Assembly: GCF_945859705.1 (NCBI RefSeq)
Contig: NC_079136.1
Coordinates: 9,961,501-10,025,500, forward strand
Source of the DNA: Episyrphus balteatus
Lineage: Eukaryota > Arthropoda > Insecta > Diptera > Syrphidae
Length of the DNA: 64,000 bases
Direction of reading: 5' to 3'
The first letter of the stretch is position 1. Every line of letters starts with the position of its first letter. This document shows positions 32,741-46,689 of the stretch, piece after piece. The notes below the pieces were generated by a model, which was given only the letters and a program-made list of their open reading frames with translations, was not told where the DNA came from and did not search any database. Position numbers and translations under genes: made by a program.

Positions 32741-35700
32741 AAAAAAATAACTTTGCAAAACCATTATACCTAACAAAATGTTCAACAAAACAATTTTTAT
32801 AGCAAATTTAAATTTTGTATAGCAAATTTAAATTCGTTTAACTCTCTCTAAAAAAAAAAGAAAAATTGAATAAATTGTAACGTTATTGTTTTCTTTTTAG
32901 CAAAAAAATCGAACGATCTGAAAAAAAATTTCAAAATAACTTTTTTTATGGGAAGTATCAAAACATTAAAAAAAAGTTCGTATGATTGTTGTTGAATCGT
33001 TTACTAATTTTTGGTAAAAAAAAAATAATATTCAATATCTTTTTTATAGCAACTCAAAAAATAAAATTTCGTGAAACTACCCCAAACAAAAAATAGAACT
33101 ATAGGTAATTGAAAACCTTTATTAGCTGTTATTGAATGTTTATTCGGCAACAAAAAATAGAAAGTATGAACAATTTTAAAATGATGTGATTGTTCCAAAT
33201 GAAAACTTATCTGAAAGAACAGAAAAAAAAATTTTTTACTACGACGATGTTAGCAATACTTCGTATTATAGGAAAGGTCAAAAACTTTCTAACCAAAGAG
33301 TATCGAAGCAATTTCTTTTGTTTGTCAAGTGAATAGAATTAAAGGGTCAATGATATGAAAATTGTGGGATCATTAGAAACGATTAACACTCCGAACCTTA
33401 AAACGAGGTGCATGGCAACACTTTACATTTTTTTTTTGTAGGTACATATCTCAAAAAATATTCAACATTTTTTACTTTTTACACCAAGTAACAACGAATT
33501 GAAAATCTTCTTAAAATACTCAATTCTTAATTTTATATATGGTTTTATTGTTGCTGATATTGAAACAAATATATAAAAAGACCAACTGCGGTTAAAAAAA
33601 TCGAATCTTTTTTATATCGGTTTGTCAATCGTCAATACACGTTTTAGAGCGTAAAACCTTTCATTGTTTTTATAAAAATTACCATTGCAAATGAAAACTT
33701 AAGATATTTTGACAATTATTTGTTCAGTTTAAAAAACGGTTTCCCACACTTCATCGAAATAAAAAACAAACACACAAAAAGTACATTATTCAACACTCCG
33801 TTATTAATGGCAATGATTAAAACCAAAAGATCCCAAATTTTAGATTTCAAAAACGAACGGATTTACATATGCCAGCATTTATCAAAATAACTGGCAAAAC
33901 TTCATTTATTGCAAATTATGAAAAATTATTAGGTTTAATGAAGAAAAACTAGAACAGAAAAGATCAGAACAGCACAAATTCTTGAAAACTGCCAGAACAA
34001 AAAAGATCAGAAAAGTACACCTTCCTATTTTATAGGGTTGACTTTTGCCTATCAGTTTTGAAACTTAAAATAAAAATAATTTTTTTTGTTATGACTTTTC
34101 ATTCAAATAAATTATAATTAATCAGAATATTTGTTCACATTTTGAATTTTTCTTCATATTAAGAAGATTCTAAACAAAATTTCATTATTTTGAATTTATT
34201 TAAATATATTTTTGTAAGAATAAAACAAATCAGTTGCTGTTTGACACTTCTCACTCGTTTGCTCTACCTCAAAAGTAGGTGCAGAAAAACTTGAACTAAT
34301 CTGTGCTGGAAAACTTCATGGAACACAAAATGACAATTTGTTGAACAGTTTAGGGCAAGGTTTTTCTTCATGAAACACACAAACCTGTACTTTTCGGATC
34401 TTTTCTGTGCGGATCAGATTCATTAAACAGACCTATTATCTAGCACTCAAAATTTGCAATTAATTAATTTCGCTTGCTTTAGTTTAAAGCAAGTTTGTCT
34501 AGTAAAAAATTTAAATTCCCATAATATCAGATTATCAAGAGTTTAATTAGAAAAAATTGAACTTTAATTTTATTTAAGAAAAACTTACATCACAAACAAT
34601 GGTTTAAGTAAATTAAAGAAATTATACGTAACCCCTCTTCAAGCCTACATTATTGAATTTGACAATTTTTTTTGTTGAAACTATTTGTGTTCCTCTTTAT
34701 TGCCTGTTTTTTGAGTAGCCTAGCCCCACTGTTCATTGTGTATTTGTATTCAAGTTTGTCTCTACTCCTGGTACACAATTGGCTATTTTGATGTTTCTGT
34801 TTGTGCGAGGTTCTAAAATGCCTGGATTTGTCTTTTTTTTATATATTCGAATCTAATCGAACTCAAGTAGAGAAGCAGAATATGAAGATGATGAAGAAGA
34901 AGAAAAAGGACGGACGTGTGTTATACCGGAAGAGGTCGTTCGTCGGCTCACACAGAAGCCAATTCCAATTGCGACCCACAATCGAATTCAAAGTGGCTTC
35001 TTGTTTGCATATATAGAATTGAAGAAAGGGTTTTTTTCAATTTTTTTTTTATTTTCTTCTTCAACAAGACAAAGAAGGACTAAGCTAGGACGAGATAGGA
35101 GTAGCATCATCGCCAACACACCCAACACCACCACCATTCACCACACGATGAATTTATTCAATTCAATAAATTTCCATTCTCCAACGGTTGGTTTGCCATT
35201 TTTTATCATGGCCCAGGGAGAAATATTGGATCTGAAAAAGGAAAAGAATTGAAATGGAAATAGCAGTGGTAACACAGTACCTCTGCTGTTATACCTATCT
35301 ATTCTATATACACAGACAGAAGAAACAAAATCAGGAAGAAGAGAAAAGAATCCTGTGAATCCTGAAGGAAAATCAATTAAGAAACAAACGAACCGTCCTC
35401 AAAGGGGGTCTTCTTGTTCTCTCTTCGAGGTATAATATGCTTAAAGGGGGGTGGTTTTGGGGGAGGAAGACAACGATAGATCGTCTGTAATAGTTAGTTA
35501 CTGCCCGACCGCTAGAGGCGGTAGTGTTGGTAATGCCAAATGCAACTAAGTGTAGTGCAAAAGACAGGATATCTCCTTCTTTTTTTTTTTGCTTTTGTTT
35601 TGTATTATAGTTTAATAAATTCAAACAGTTTTTGTTGTTTTTATTTCTATCTCTATAACAATTGCAACAACTGTCTCGGGCTACCATTGCCACCGGTCTA

Positions 35701-36600
35701 ACTGAAGACAGCCATTATGTGCCGGTTCAGGAACTTTGCTCCTTTTTCCGGAATCAATTTTTCTTTTTCCATTAATTTTCGATTTTTTTTTTTCTGTTTT
35801 TGAAAATCAAAAAAAAAAAAAAAAATAAAACTTACAAGGATGTTGGAAAGCTAAAAAAAAAGTAGGTAAAAGGAACACACACAAAAACAAAAACCGTGAG
35901 GATAAATGTGAATATATGAACATTTGTTTGGCTTTAGACCTCCATTAAATCTTTTCGTCTCTTCCCCGGGATGGATGGATGTAATGGCATCAAAGAAATG
36001 ATGGAAGAAAAATGGATAAAGGCAAACACATTTCCATTTTAGATCAGTCTCTCTTTCTACTTTTTTGATTTTTTTGTTTGTCTGGCATTTGTTTTCAGAC
36101 AGGATAAGCATTCACTTCAAATGTTGCAAATTCATTTTCACAACAAAAAAAAAAAGAATAAATAAATACAAAAAAAATAAGAGAGGATATGTTTTGTTGA
36201 GTTTGAATGATGATTGAATTTAAAATAGATCAAGCTGTGTACATAAAGTTATAAAGAAGTCGATGTTTTTCGAAACTTTTTTTTTTTCTTTTTTTTTATC
36301 AACAACAAAAATTTTATTGTATTTTTAAGTTCTTTTCTTTGATGCAAATCCATTTTTTTTTGTTTTTGTATTCATTAAGGCATATATATATATGGTATGT
36401 TCGTAAGGAAGATTTCGGTTTATGATTATTGATAAAAAAAGTAATGCTCTTGTACTCGTTTTTTTACCTTGACTCGTTTTTGTTTCATATTATAAACTGC
36501 TTTTAATTTTTTTTTTTTCGAAAATGATTGATTTTGATAAGCAAAAGGGTGAATTTGGTTTGCAAAATTGTGAATTTAATTTGTAAAAGAATGGTTTTCA
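32741..36600. other. Non-coding stretch; 34,750-35,760 higher complexity
   Basis: 32,741-34,700 is AT-rich with nothing recognised. 34,750-35,760 is more complex and repeat-poor, with CACCACCACCATTCACCAC near 35,128 and the imperfect palindrome CCGCTAGAGGCGG at 35,510-35,522. Frames there (34,801-35,016 plus; 35,373-35,693 minus) lack domains or splice context. It could be unique regulatory DNA. Confidence 0.3.
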
Positions 36601-37145
36601 TCTTGACATTTTTTTGCATATCAGCGCAAATATTTCACCAGTAATTGATAACCAAGAATTTAAGGAGCTAATCATATTTAGACGTTTAAGATTCACATAC
36701 GAAGAACATGAACGAGTATTAAAAGTTTCAGAAAAGAGATCATTAACAAAAATGATAAAAAGAGCTGGACCCAGAAAAGAGCCCTGGGGCACACCAGCAT
36801 TTGTTTTGGGGGCTTCAGACTTTATTCCATCCAAAAGGGATTGTATTGAGTCCAGCGAAGAAAAGGCTCATCGACTTTAAAAGCAAGAATTTTTGAAAGA
36901 AGAGCTTAATGCCAAACTCTATGAAATGCTTTTGAAATATCAAGCGCAGCAATTCTACTTTCTCCAAACCAATGTTCCACCGTAAGATAAACTATCAGAC
37001 CAGCAGGGGATCAATTGCTACGAAAGCCGTACTGCTCGACTTATTACTTAAGTTGAATATAATCAGCGTTTTCATGGCCTTGGAAAGAAGGAAGAAAGAA
37101 GTTAAAATGATTTGCTTTTTTAAAGGCCAGGCTGGACCAATACTG
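36600..37145 (-). pseudogene. Non-LTR retrotransposon reverse-transcriptase relic
   Basis: The minus strand encodes in order, across frame breaks: a PSKAMKTLIIFNL-like segment (about 37,080), a QYGFR-region remnant (about 37,020), SKAFHRVWH (about 36,940) matching the A-motif context D-SKAF-RVWH, ALLSKILAF, and GVPQGSFLGPALFIIFVNDL (about 36,735-36,795) matching RT motif B. The YADD catalytic box is not preserved; the frame ends soon after. Several stops and frameshifts show it is dead. This RT would have copied a LINE RNA at its target site. The family within LINEs is not resolved. Confidence 0.8.
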
Positions 37146-37734
37146 TTTTCCTTCCACTCGAGTAGTGGCCAGCAGAATAGGACAAATGAAAAAAAAAGAA
37201 AACTATTTAAGAACGATATTTAAGAACTTTTTCCACGCACGGTTGTGAAAAAAGTTTTTTCCCATGAATCCGTTTATGCCCTCAAGTACCTTTGGCTCTT
37301 TGGAACATTGTAGTATTTAAGCGTTGCTGGCCTTTGTAGATTGTTTGATTTGTTCGGGTTTCCCACAGTGGGGTGGGTTTTGTAACATCGTAAGCTTATC
37401 TTTTTAACTCTGATAACTTTTTTTCAGCTTGAAACCGAAAAATCCTACAAAATGCACTTTTGTGCATAACTCTACTAAATAGAATAGTCGAGTGGTTCAA
37501 ATTTGGTTTTAAGCATTTCTAAAAAAAAGTCCCTACCGGTCCATAATGCAATAAAATGAACGCCTGGATTGCAAACTTGCTTATAAATCTTTTAAAACGA
37601 TTTTCACCTCCGGACAAAGTATGTCATTTTAAATAATAGCAAAATATTAATCGTTAGAACTGTTTTTTTTTTTTTTTTTTTGATAAAGGTAGTTTTTTTT
37701 AACATAAAAAACTTTAAAAAAATAAAAAATAAAT
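37146..37734. other. Non-coding stretch with a possible old element fragment
   Basis: About 37,555-37,690 (AAAATGAACGCCTGGATTGC, AAACTTGCTTATAAATC, then ATCGTTAGAACTG) resembles the 5' part of the Helentron-like element in degenerate form. Otherwise nothing recognised. Confidence 0.35.
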
Positions 37735-38763
<1,029 letters not shown>

Positions 38764-40950
38764 ATGTATGCCATCAAAAAGAAAGAAATAGTGTCTGAAA
38801 CAGAACTATTTTTGAAATGGAAACATAGTCACTAGTCCGCTTTCAACAAAGTTTATTTTTTTAGATAAAATTTTGAAATATTTTGCAACGATATTTTTGA
38901 ATAAACCTAGGTACTTCTTTATTATACTAGTTTATTATACTAGTTAAGGGCCCCGGAAATTCTTACTTTTTTCGCAAGTTTGTCTGCGCAAAAGGTTAGG
39001 ACCTTTTTGCGAGGCGTCACTTTAACTGCAGTATTGAAAAAAAAAAATTATAAAGATTATTATAGCTAGTTTGTTGCAATGTTCAAATCCGAATAAGAAT
39101 TGGTGATTTATAAACCATATTCAAATGGATACCATTTTCTTTAAAGATGCACAAACATATGGACAAATGAAGTCAACGGCACGAGTAAGTACTTGAAATT
39201 TTAATGTTATTTTTATTACTCCTTAGGTATTTTTTCCAATTTAAATTTGTATTGCTTTTTACATACAAACATACCATTGTGCAGCTAATTTTAAATGTAA
39301 ACAAATTATTATTATTTAAATTGAATTTTTCATTTTATTGAATAAAAAATATTGGAGTTTTTATTGATTTCGAAATATATGTACATTCCTGTTATTTTTT
39401 TGTTAAAATGACGACATTTCGTAAACATAAAAATGTATTGCTCTAAATGAAGACATCTTTTCAGACTTTTAAAAATATACATTGTTTCACATAATCATGA
39501 AAAATTACTTTTTCATTTCACATAATCATGTCTAAAAAAAAAACTTTTTTACTGCCAACGCGCTACAGCTAAAGTAGCGAAAGTAATGTTCTTTATATAT
39601 CTCTTGCACTTTGGAACCCACCAAAGATCAAGGGTGATGTGGTTTTGGCTGGCCTCTGGGGGCAACATGTGCTTATACTGCAGAGTTGAGTCACTCGAGT
39701 GAAAAACTCTCTCTTGTTTATTGACCCTCAGAGGGTTGAGTGTTATGTGGAACACAACCTTACTACCTACTCTCTTTTTTTTTTTGTCAGAACTTGAACT
39801 TCATATCCCAATGGAAAAAGTAAATTATTTCCACAAGCTCTGGTTTAACTCCTTCACAAATTAAGTAAATGAGATTTATGTTAACTCTTCAAGTGTTCAT
39901 GATTAGTTTTAATTACAAAATCAAAGTGAGATTGTAAATTTATACATGAGTTAACAAAATATAAATTATTTCAGTTCCCACAACACAAAAAAAAATTCTT
40001 AAAAACCGAGTTGTCACAAAAAAAAGGATTTACTGGAAATTTGGGGAATGTAATTTGCTATATGAGATGAATTTTCCAAAAATGAACTATTGATACTTTT
40101 CTTCGAAATTTTTGTATAAGAATTGAAGAATTAAAACCATGATAAAGTTAAGTCTTCAAAATTCCTCCATGTTGACAATGTTTTGTGGTTTTTCTAAATG
40201 CAAAAAAAAAAAAACTTTTGTTTTTCTTTGGATTTAATTTCTCTTTCCTACCGCATACAAATAAATCCCCTTAATCTATTTTAATTAATAATTTAATGCG
40301 CATTCCTAATAGCGGACACTCGGTCAGTCATAGCCAGAGAGTGGTTGTGTGTTTGCAGTATGATGGTCAGTAGAGAATGACTAATCGAAATAGATTTGCA
40401 TTTGTTTTGACCGAAAGCTTTTCTACCAACCAGCCAGCCAGCGGTTGGTGCGGAGTTGATAATAATTATGACGTAAAAAAAAATCCCTCTACTATTCCAT
40501 TGTTTATTTCCGCCAGCGGGATGGTAACAGTGGAAACCCGACAAACCGACACCGCTGCCGCTAAATCAAAGTCATATAGCTAGAGAACGGCAGAACTGGA
40601 ATGGAAGCGTTCAAAATATTTTGTTTGTTTTGTTTTAATTAAAACCAGATAACTAGTTGGGAGTATTTTTGCGTATAGAAGCTAAAACTGGGTGAGGTAC
40701 TTATCAGAACTAGAAAAGCATGCTAATTTTTTTCAATTTTTTAATTTTTTTTATTTATTTTGTTTAATCATTTAGAATCGAAAGCAAGAAAGGGAAAGAA
40801 TAATAAACAATTGAATAGAATCAGCAGCAAATACTTCTATAGCAGCTATTCTATTGCTTTAAACTAAGCTGCATAACAATTTTTTTTTCTCTACAACTTT
40901 TGTGTCTGTTCAGGTTTACTATAATTGAACTTATTGGAATAATATAAAAG
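38764..40950. other. Non-coding stretch, patches of higher complexity
   Basis: 39,550-39,760 (with TCACTCGAGTGA and CCCTCAGAGGG palindromes) and 40,290-40,620 are less AT-rich and repeat-free. Small frames there have no identifiable protein. Nothing else recognised. Confidence 0.35.
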
Positions 40951-40957
40951 GAGGTAA

Positions 40958-41262
40958 ACGATATAAATTTTGACTGTTTAAAAGATTGCACTTATTTATT
41001 TTCATTAAAATGGCGTTGGAAGTTTGTGTTTATCATTCACCATTTAGAAGTTACAGCACTCAAAGGTACAAATTGGTCCCAAAAGTATGCAATTTTTTCT
41101 TAAAATAATACGATATTAATTTTGAATGTTTAAAAAATTGCACTTATTTATTTTCATTGCATTGGCGTTTTAAGTTTGTGTTTTTTATTCACCATTTAGA
41201 AGTTACAGCACTTCAAAGGTACAAATTGATCCCAAAAGTATGCAATTTTTTTAAATAATGCT
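40958..41262 (+). repeat. Diverged ~152-bp tandem duplication
   Basis: Unit 1 from 40,958 and unit 2 from 41,110 share GCACTTATTTATTTTCATT, ATTCACCATTTAGAAGTTAC and CCCAAAAGTATGCAATTTTT in order, with scattered differences. No coding function apparent. Confidence 0.8.
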
Positions 41263-41945
41263 TTATTAGCAGAATTTGATGTGAACTTACTGAAAACTTT
41301 CATGCTTATTGTTATAAAAGGCTTGCTGTTGCTTAATCTTTGTGCTAACAGAGTGAATTTGCATGTTTTTGGATAAGAGTTTATAAAGGTTTTTGTTGGT
41401 GAGAATGAATGAATTGAGACTTAATGTCTCTTGTTTCAATTTTTTTTTGTACTGATTTTTGAGTTAATTGACTGAAATCAATTATAAAATAAAAGGACTA
41501 TTTTTGCTATAAATTTATTTGTTTTTTTTTACTTTAAGTAAACAATAATGTTGATTGTTATCCTTCAAAATTCAGCAAATATCATTTGACTGCACTTAAC
41601 CTATCAATGAGTTTCATTACCTATACCACTTTGAACTATAAAGCTGACTAATTAAACAAAATAAAAAAAAATAAAAAAATATATAGGTATTTTTTTTTAA
41701 TTATAGCTCCTTAAAATATACTTCAAAAACACAAATAAGCTAGCAAATATACATATAAATTTCATTTATATTGCTATACACTTATAAATATTATTAATAA
41801 ATTATAAATATATAAACAAATAGCCTATCTACACACTTCATTGCCATCACAACAATATTCAATAAAAATAAATCTAATGAAACAAATTAATTTTATTTAA
41901 CGAACTTGCGAGAGTGCCTACTTAGTACAGTCGACTTAATAATAA

Positions 41946-42898
41946 CACTGGTCAACAAGGTTTTTGCCACAACAACCAAAATATACTTTTCTAGTAGTTT
42001 TTGATGTGCTGAACACGAATTTGAAGTCAGAAAATTGTTATTGGCCTCCGTTTTTTAAATATTACCGTTAGAAAATGTAAAAAAACGTAATTTTGGCTGC
42101 TTTCGAGGTTATGTTTTTATGTAAGGGTAATACATTGTGAATAAATTTGTAACGGTGGCTATAAGAACTGATTTTATTCTTTCAAAAAATGTTTAAATCT
42201 TTCCGATATCTGTTTTACTGCCCGAGATATTTAAAATTTAAGCAGCGGTCTTTGAATCAGAAACAACACTGGCCAACCAAATTAAACTTTTTTTGCCACA
42301 AGAACCAAAATATACTTTTCTGAAGGTTTTTGGGTTGCTGAGCTCGAATCCGCAATCAGAAAAATTTTATTAGCCTTAGTTCTTGAAATATTACCGTTAT
42401 AAAGTGCAAAAAAAAGGTTTTTTTATAACGGTTATATTTCAAGAACGTAGGCTAATAGAATTTTTCTGATTGCCGATTCGTGCTCAGCAACCCAAAAACC
42501 TTCAGAAAAGTATATTTTGGTTCTTGTGGCAAAAATTCTGTGATCAGAGACTTAATCTTTAAATTAAGTTTAGTTTCTCTTTGGCTTATTAACTGAAACT
42601 TAAGATATCTCGAGCAATAAAAGAAATATCGGGAAAATTTAAACAGTTTTTGAAAGTAGAATATCAGTTCTGATAATAACCGTTACAAATTTGTTTCTAA
42701 TGAATTACCCCACATAAAAACAGAACCTCGAAAACAGCCAAAATGACGTTTTTTAGCATTTTATAACGGTAATATTTCAAGAACGGAGGCCAATCAAATT
42801 TTTCTGACTTCAGATTCGGATTCAGCACCCCGAAAAATACTAGAAAAGTATATTTTGGTTCTTGTGGCAAAAAAAAAGTCAAATTTTGTTGACCAGTG
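41946..42898. mobile_element. 953-bp TAA-flanked CACTGGTC fold-back element
   Basis: Left CACTGGTCAACAAGG, right TTTTGTTGACCAGTG, with TAA on both sides (41,943-41,945 and 42,899-42,901). The arms share CCAAAATATACTTTTCTAG and the CGAATTTGAAGTCAG/CTGACTTCAGATTCG pair. A second, smaller palindrome sits inside (about 42,262-42,545, beginning CACTGGCCAACC and centred near 42,415), so this is a fold-back within a fold-back. A 3-bp TAA duplication would fit PIF/Harbinger-type mobilisation; inferred from flanks only. Relatives at 55,213 and 7,434. Confidence 0.8.
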
Positions 42899-42901
42899 TA
42901 A

Positions 42902-45413
42902 TTATTACAATTTTCAATTGCATATTGCAGGAATAAACTACTACTGACTAACGAGTTCGTTTTGTGAAATTAAAAAAAAAAAAAAAAAAACTGATTCACA
43001 TTGAGATACTTTTTTTTTGCGGTAGCCGAGACCAACGTGAGTAGAGTATAGATAAATGTAGGGTGTACTATGCACTAGAATAATATGTGGCATGTGTGAT
43101 GCCATAGTGCAATGTGTAGTGCATGGCCGTGGTCGACCTTGTCAGAGATAATGTAGTACATTAAATAGAATCGAATAATTGTATCTAGGTAAAAAGTATC
43201 ATTATTATTATAGGAGGTATAATCTCTATTGTATACTCAAGTGCGCATTAAGCTATCCATAATTTTTTCAAGTACTAAAATTTACGTTTGATTAAATTCT
43301 CTTATTATTCATAACAAATTACACATGACATAAAATTTTTAAATGAATGACAGTTTGTTGATTTTAGATTTTAAACAAACCCTAGTTTGCTCATTTTAAG
43401 ATTGTACCAAATTGATATTTGTACAAATTTTCCGTAAAAAATTATTATTATTACTTTGACGGATAAACTTTTAAACAAAAGAACATCATTTGTAACAGTT
43501 GTTAGTAAACAAAAAAATAGTTCCTGTATTTTTTAATACTGGTAGAATAGAAACTCAAAATATTCGAAGAAAAAACAGTTTTGCGTAGGTACTTGTTGTT
43601 TGAACAGTTGTACCTTTGTTAACAAATGTCGAAATAGACGGAATGAAAAAATGTGTCATCTTTTATAGCGAAATAGTGTTTAAAACTTAAATAACTTGAA
43701 AAATATTGAAAAAAAAATATTCAAAAGGAACGGATATCTTTTTTGGAATAAAAAATATTTAAAATCGGAAAATCATTGACGATGGATCCAAAAATAAATA
43801 TACAGGGTGTCCCAAAAATCAACGCCGAAACGAAAACGGTAGATAGGGTAGGTGGTGACAGTTATCAGAAAAATAATAAAAAAAAATCGAATCCATATAT
43901 TTTGTGAGTTATGGGCATTTGAAAAAAAATCGAAAAAATGGTCACCCGGTGACGATTAGTATGTGCCGTGATTAAAATCTTAATTTTCTCAATTTTTTCT
44001 TTTGTTACGGAACCTTGAATAACCCTGCTTCCAAATGCATTCAAAAATGTTAACTCCGCTGCACCAGTTTTAAAGTAAATATTACTTTTTTTGCCCAACT
44101 AAGTACTAACAAATTTTACATGACTCTAATTCAATGAACCGTAGTGTAAAAAAAATGCACTACGATGTTTCGGCAAGTTATCTTAAAAATTGCTGAGATC
44201 AATTCTCTTTTCAAAATGGTATAACATTGTTGAGAATATTCCATAAATAACCGTGATAAAATTTTTTATTAGGTAATTTTTCTGAAAGGTTCTGAAAGAG
44301 TACAAAACTTAAATTATGGAAAAATTACCTAATACAAAAGTTGGATTTCTTAAGAAAAAAAATTTGCAAAAGTAATTTTTTTTGTTCTTCGCTTTAAATT
44401 ATGAGTGATTGAATATTTTCTAATCTTAATCTGATAGAAGAAAAAATCTATCTTGTACAAATTTTTTATATTGACTAATAAAATTATGAATCATTTTAGG
44501 ATACCTACATAATCTCTTTAAAATTGGTTCAGGATAATAAAATAAATCTGATATCAAATTAACCAGAATCTTTATTTTTCACAAACAGAAATTTCTTTCG
44601 AGCAACTACCTATCTAAAGGCCTAGCAAAACAGAGAGTTTTGAGATTTTCATACTTAAAGTATTATTATTTAGCCGTCACGTTGCACTAATTTTAAGGTT
44701 TCTAAAAAAGTTTAATTTCTTTAAAACATGTTCGCCAAAATTTCGAGCTCAAAAAATTGGTAGACTTTTAAAGGATGTATTTTAAAAACTTTTGTCTCTT
44801 AATAGATGTTCATCATTTAAATAATTGTGGTTTCAGGCTAAAATTGTAGAAAATTAAATAACATTAAAAAAATTTTAGAAAACTATAATAATTGTTTTTT
44901 TTTTCAGGTATAAACTTGGAAAAACTGAAAAGTTTATTTTAATGAGGAAATGGATTTTGAATAAGCCATAACCGAATAATTCAAAAATCGTGACAGAAAC
45001 AGTCTATGTTAACTGAAGTGAGATTTTGTCAAGAAGCATCATAAACTTGACCTATTTTGGAAAAATAAAATTGGATAAAATATTAGTTTTTGGATCTATT
45101 AAAATTCGTTAAATTTTTTATATTTTCTCGTTAACGATCTAATTTAGACTAAATTTTATTTGTAAACTTAGGTTTAAAACGTTTATTAAAAAAAAAAACA
45201 TTTTTTGAATTTAAAACAAAAAGTTACTTAATTTTTTTTTTTTTTTTGATAATTTAAAAAAAAATTATAAACTTGACTTTTTGTGTTATCTTTTCAAACA
45301 TTATTCATTTTTCTGTATTTTGTAGATTTTTTGTTTAAGAGCCCAATCGTTTTTCAATTTCGATAATCAAAATACCAAATGAGTTTGATGAAAAGTTTAA
45401 TAAAATTTCCAAA
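42902..45413. other. AT-rich non-coding stretch, one element-like end
   Basis: At 43,800-43,818 TACAGGGTGTCCCAAAAAT has the same TA+CAGGGTGTCC as the element end at 14,047. No inverse partner is visible nearby, so it is probably a solo end of a decayed element. 43,020-43,150 is somewhat more GC-rich. Nothing else recognised. Confidence 0.35.
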
Positions 45414-45820
45414 AAAAATAATTTTTGGATTTTTAAAAAAAATTTTGAAAAATTTTTTTTTGAACAATCAATTTTTCGAAAACGGGACATTGAATTTTTC
45501 TGAAATTTTGTTTTTAGATGCTGATAAGTGATTTCTACAAAATGACATACCAATTTTATTTTAAAACTTTTTTCCCAAAAAATTATTTATAAAAAATTAG
45601 TTTTTTAAAAAACGGCTCTAACGATTTTTAAATTTTTTTTTCTAAAAATGCATCTCAATATATCAATCAAGACTGCATACTTGTTTTGGAGGGCAATTTC
45701 AGATTTTATTTTATTTTTTTAAAAAACGAATTTTTTTTTTCCAAATTTCTAAATAAAAAGTCTTAAAAATTTAAGCAACTTTAACCCTAAGAGCAAGTTC
45801 GTGCGATCCAGCTGTGCATT
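45414..45820 (-). mobile_element. Truncated Helentron/DINE-1-like element, copy 4
   Basis: The reverse complement matches the 5' part of copies 1 and 2: TGCACAGCTGGATCGCACG, AACTTGCTCTTAGGG, then blocks around CAAAATCGTTAGAGCCG and CCCGTTTTCGAAAA-type sequence. It stops before the microsatellite region, so the 3' half is missing. Confidence 0.65.
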
Positions 45821-45833
45821 TTATTTCACTCAA

Positions 45834-45874
45834 CATAACTTGAGAATTTTTAATATAAAAATTCTCAAGTTATG
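45834..45874. repeat. Perfect 19-bp hairpin stem
   Basis: CATAACTTGAGAATTTTTA (45,834-45,852), loop ATA, then its exact inverse (45,856-45,874). A less perfect outer extension pairs TTTCACTC with GAGTGAAA. It directly abuts the truncated Helentron-like element, which suggests an element terminus or a tiny palindromic insertion. Could act as a terminator-like RNA hairpin only if transcribed; no evidence for that. Confidence 0.85.
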
Positions 45875-46400
45875 TTCAACTCCGAGTGAAAAAAAATGGC
45901 CCTAAGAGTGTGTTGTAAGATCTTTATTTTAATATTTTACTAAACTTCAATCTTGAAAGCTAATTTAATAAGAAAATTCACTATAATGGTTATTCTTTGG
46001 CCACTAATTTGTAACTTTTTAAAAAATTCAGCTGGTAGAAATTAATGCTAATTTAATGCTGCGAATTTGATGCTTATCCCCGTCCCTTGCTCGTCAAATT
46101 TATGAAAAATTAAAATTATACAAGTATCATTTTTATCGAAATCTTTCTACAAATATTTTCTTTTGAAGCATAGTGAAATTTCAAGCAGATGTAAATAAAC
46201 TAAGTTTGTCTTGTTAAAGCTTAAATCTGAACTGCATTCGTAACGTGCGGTTTTGAAACTTCGAAAAATAAACGCTAGCAGTTATATATAGCACCTGAGT
46301 ATATTTGACCAAAGTACAAAAACTAAACTCTTACACAAAAAGTTGGGACTCTATCCACATTAAGTACTATTTAGCTTAAGTGTGTTCTATATATAAATAT

Positions 46401-46406
46401 TTTATT
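46401..46406 (-). promoter_or_regulatory. Candidate polyadenylation signal AATAAA
   Basis: The minus strand reads AATAAA 55 nt after the TAA stop of the tentative second exon. AATAAA is frequent by chance in AT-rich DNA, so it counts only together with that exon. Confidence 0.25.
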
Positions 46407-46460
46407 AATAAATGCAACAACGGATTTTGTTTGTTTAATCCAATGTATATTTGCATTAAT

Positions 46461-46564
46461 TTAGGTCACATGCAAAGTGCTGTTGCTACAACTGCTGGTG
46501 CATTGAGAATTTCTACACATCCAGGCTTTTGTGGTGATGGCTTCACCCAAGCCCATTTTCAATC
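46461..46564 (-). CDS. Tentative terminal exon of the secreted-protein gene
   Basis: On the minus strand an acceptor GGTGGACAG precedes position 46,564. With the phase-1 donor of the upstream exon, the first two bases complete a Gly codon, and 33 further codons stay open (start LKMGLGEAITTK, later WMCRNSQC) to TAA at 46,463-46,461. The intron would be 125 nt, GT..AG, AT-rich, a normal length for insects. The stretch is clearly less AT-rich than its flanks. Against it: the pyrimidine tract is weak, and the opposite strand is also open here (about 40 residues after an AG). If wrong, the true second exon lies beyond and this is unrelated sequence. Confidence 0.3.
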
Positions 46565-46689
46565 CTGTCCACCCAGAGAGAATATTAATTAATAAAAAAT
46601 AAATAATTTTACCTACATAATATCGAGGTATCTCTAATAAATTATATTATACAAATTCTAGGTATATTCAAATAGAGTAGAGTAATTAC

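Noticed and set aside
46380..46592. Plus-strand exon (after ATTTAG, reading GHMQSAVATTAG...)
   Set aside because: Open for only ~40 codons with no partner exon on the plus strand; the minus-strand reading fits the phase and position of the neighbouring exon better, though neither is proven.
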